A model generated the notes under the pieces. That model saw only the letters and a list, made by a program, of their open reading frames with translations. It did not search any database and had not been told where the DNA came from. This document shows positions 63,126 through 64,000 of a DNA stretch of 64,000 nt, piece by piece (position 1 is the first letter of the stretch; each line of letters begins with the position of its first letter). Source of the stretch: Rivularia sp. PCC 7116 (GTDB taxonomy: Bacteria > Cyanobacteriota > Cyanobacteriia > Cyanobacteriales > Nostocaceae); assembly GCF_000316665.1 (NCBI RefSeq), contig NC_019678.1:1736001-1800000 (forward strand). The letters run 5' to 3'. Both the position numbers and the translations under genes were made by a program.

Positions 63126-64000
63126 TCAGCTGCTGATTACAGCATCCAATAGCTTATCCCCACCAAATCTGATTGCATCAGTACAGGGTAATCCGGTTTC
63201 TGATTCTATGAGTGAAATTGCTTTTTTTGCCCGATCATCATCAAAGTTACGGGTATTTAAAGCAATTCCAACTACAGGTACCGGCGCGAAAGCACCAGCA
63301 GCACTAGCAACCATTTCATATAGTTTAATCACTTCTGCTAAAGGCGGAATTGGCACTCCTTCAACGACTTGATTTTGTCCTAAACGATGTGCCAAAATCA
63401 TTTGAGTCGGTTGAGAGCCGCGTATCAAGGGTAATGTTGCTGTAGAGCTTGGATGTAGTAAAGAACCTTGCCCTTCAATGTGTAAGATATCGTAATTTTT
63501 ACCGTAGCGCATGACAACTTGTTCTACTGCACCCGCGGCAAAATCGACTCGCACTGAATCTAAAGCCACGCCATCACCTTCTAACATCAAACCTGTTTGC
63601 CCTGTTGCGATGAACTTGGTACGCAAACCACGCAATCGAGACGAACGATTTAACTCTAAACTGGCGGACATTTTACCAACTGCCATATCGGTTCCTACAG
63701 TTAGAACCCGCTTGCAGGATAGGTTTCTGGCTGCCAGTCTACATACACCTATATTAGATGGCTCTTTGCGAACATCCCAAATTAACTGCCCCGGTTTCAG
63801 CAGCGTCTTCAATTCAGGACTTTTACCCAAAGGAGTATGCAAACCATTCATGATTGACATTCCCCCCACCAAGGCATCTTTAATTTCGTGCCAGTAATCA
63901 TCCGGTAAACTGCCACCTTTGGGAGCAATGCCAATTACTAAAACCTGGGGTTTAAATTGCAGCGCATCTTTTACAGAGGCAGCAATTGGCACATCACGTT
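63126..64000 (-). CDS. DUF1611-family protein (5' part beyond window)
   Basis: The frame is open to the right edge, so the start is outside; 291 codons are seen, beginning RDVPIAASVKDALQFKP. The P-loop-like segment VLTVGTDMAVGKMSASLEL and the segments VIGIAPKGGSLPDDYW and NIGVCRLAARNLSC match the DUF1611 family (DgcN-like), often encoded beside L-Ala-D/L-Glu or other dipeptide epimerases and thought to act as an NAD-dependent racemase or amidase-type enzyme. The epimerase may lie beyond the edge. It ends GGDKLLDAVISS. Because the family's function is not settled, no reaction is assigned. Confidence 0.8.
   Translation of the reverse strand, partial: RDVPIAASVKDALQFKPQVLVIGIAPKGGSLPDDYWHEIKDALVGGMSIMNGLHTPLGKSPELKTLLKPGQLIWDVRKEPSNIGVCRLAARNLSCKRVLTVGTDMAVGKMSASLELNRSSRLRGLRTKFIATGQTGLMLEGDGVALDSVRVDFAAGAVEQVVMRYGKNYDILHIEGQGSLLHPSSTATLPLIRGSQPTQMILAHRLGQNQVVEGVPIPPLAEVIKLYEMVASAAGAFAPVPVVGIALNTRNFDDDRAKKAISLIESETGLPCTDAIRFGGDKLLDAVISS

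Overview
The window reads as chromosomal DNA of a filamentous, probably heterocyst-forming cyanobacterium (Nostocales; a Calothrix/Rivularia-like genome would fit, but the sequence does not fix the genus). Evidence: the cyanobacterial palindrome GCGATCGC (HIP1) recurs in and between genes; four intergenic tracts are 7-bp tandem repeats (STRR type) known from heterocystous genomes; many products are cyanobacteria/plastid-specific families (CRR7, DUF2854, DUF3493, DUF3611, CCB2/CCB4-like, DUF3155, DUF3598, Tll0287-like). The DNA looks AT-rich, with long AT-rich intergenic stretches.

Layout. 1-8 kb is a signalling cluster: an FHA-FHA-ABC ATPase (cut by the left edge), a PhnD-like lipoprotein, a Ser/Thr kinase, a membrane c-type-heme sensor with HAMP, a kinase fused to WD40 repeats, and a Clp-fold SDH-type protease. 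8.1-10.3 kb is an IS200/IS605 element with divergent tnpA and a frameshifted tnpB. 10.3-19.1 kb holds a Thr/Pro-rich peptidoglycan-binding protein, an unknown membrane protein and the transcription/translation block rimP-nusA-rnpM(ylxR)-infB, with an attenuator-like hairpin before rimP and a structured leader before infB. 19.5-30.2 kb is mixed: a degenerate DinG-like helicase, an M48 protease, a second SDH-type protease, lysS, an unknown gene pair, a glyoxalase-like protein, a sigma-like protein and a TPR protein. 30.5-33.1 kb has a DUF2267 protein and a sensor kinase. 34.2-40.1 kb is a chaperone-usher pilus cluster (two secreted subunit candidates, PapD-like chaperone, usher with a long N-terminal extension).

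40.4-59.8 kb is mostly core genome: ppk1, a lone receiver, DUF2854, CRR7, a PleD-like diguanylate cyclase, tRNA-Thr(CGT), DUF3493, ftsX, DUF3598, aat, rpsN, nth-rseP, serS, DUF3611/TIC21-like, a PadR regulator, a CCB2/CCB4-like factor, DUF3155 and a Hik2-like kinase. A candidate Yfr1-like small RNA lies at 55.8 kb. The right end carries an SLH porin-like protein, a shorter paralogue sharing its C-terminal domain, a small inverted-repeat element and a DUF1611 protein cut by the edge.

The observations most worth following are the two mutually exclusive folds in the infB leader, a set of ~95-98 bp nested-hairpin elements (2.05, 24.04 and 25.93 kb), the cyanobacterial chaperone-usher cluster, the Yfr1-like RNA, and the TnpB whose frame breaks at an A8 run and whose zinc-ribbon cysteines are gone. 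All functional calls come from reading the sequence; no database search was run.
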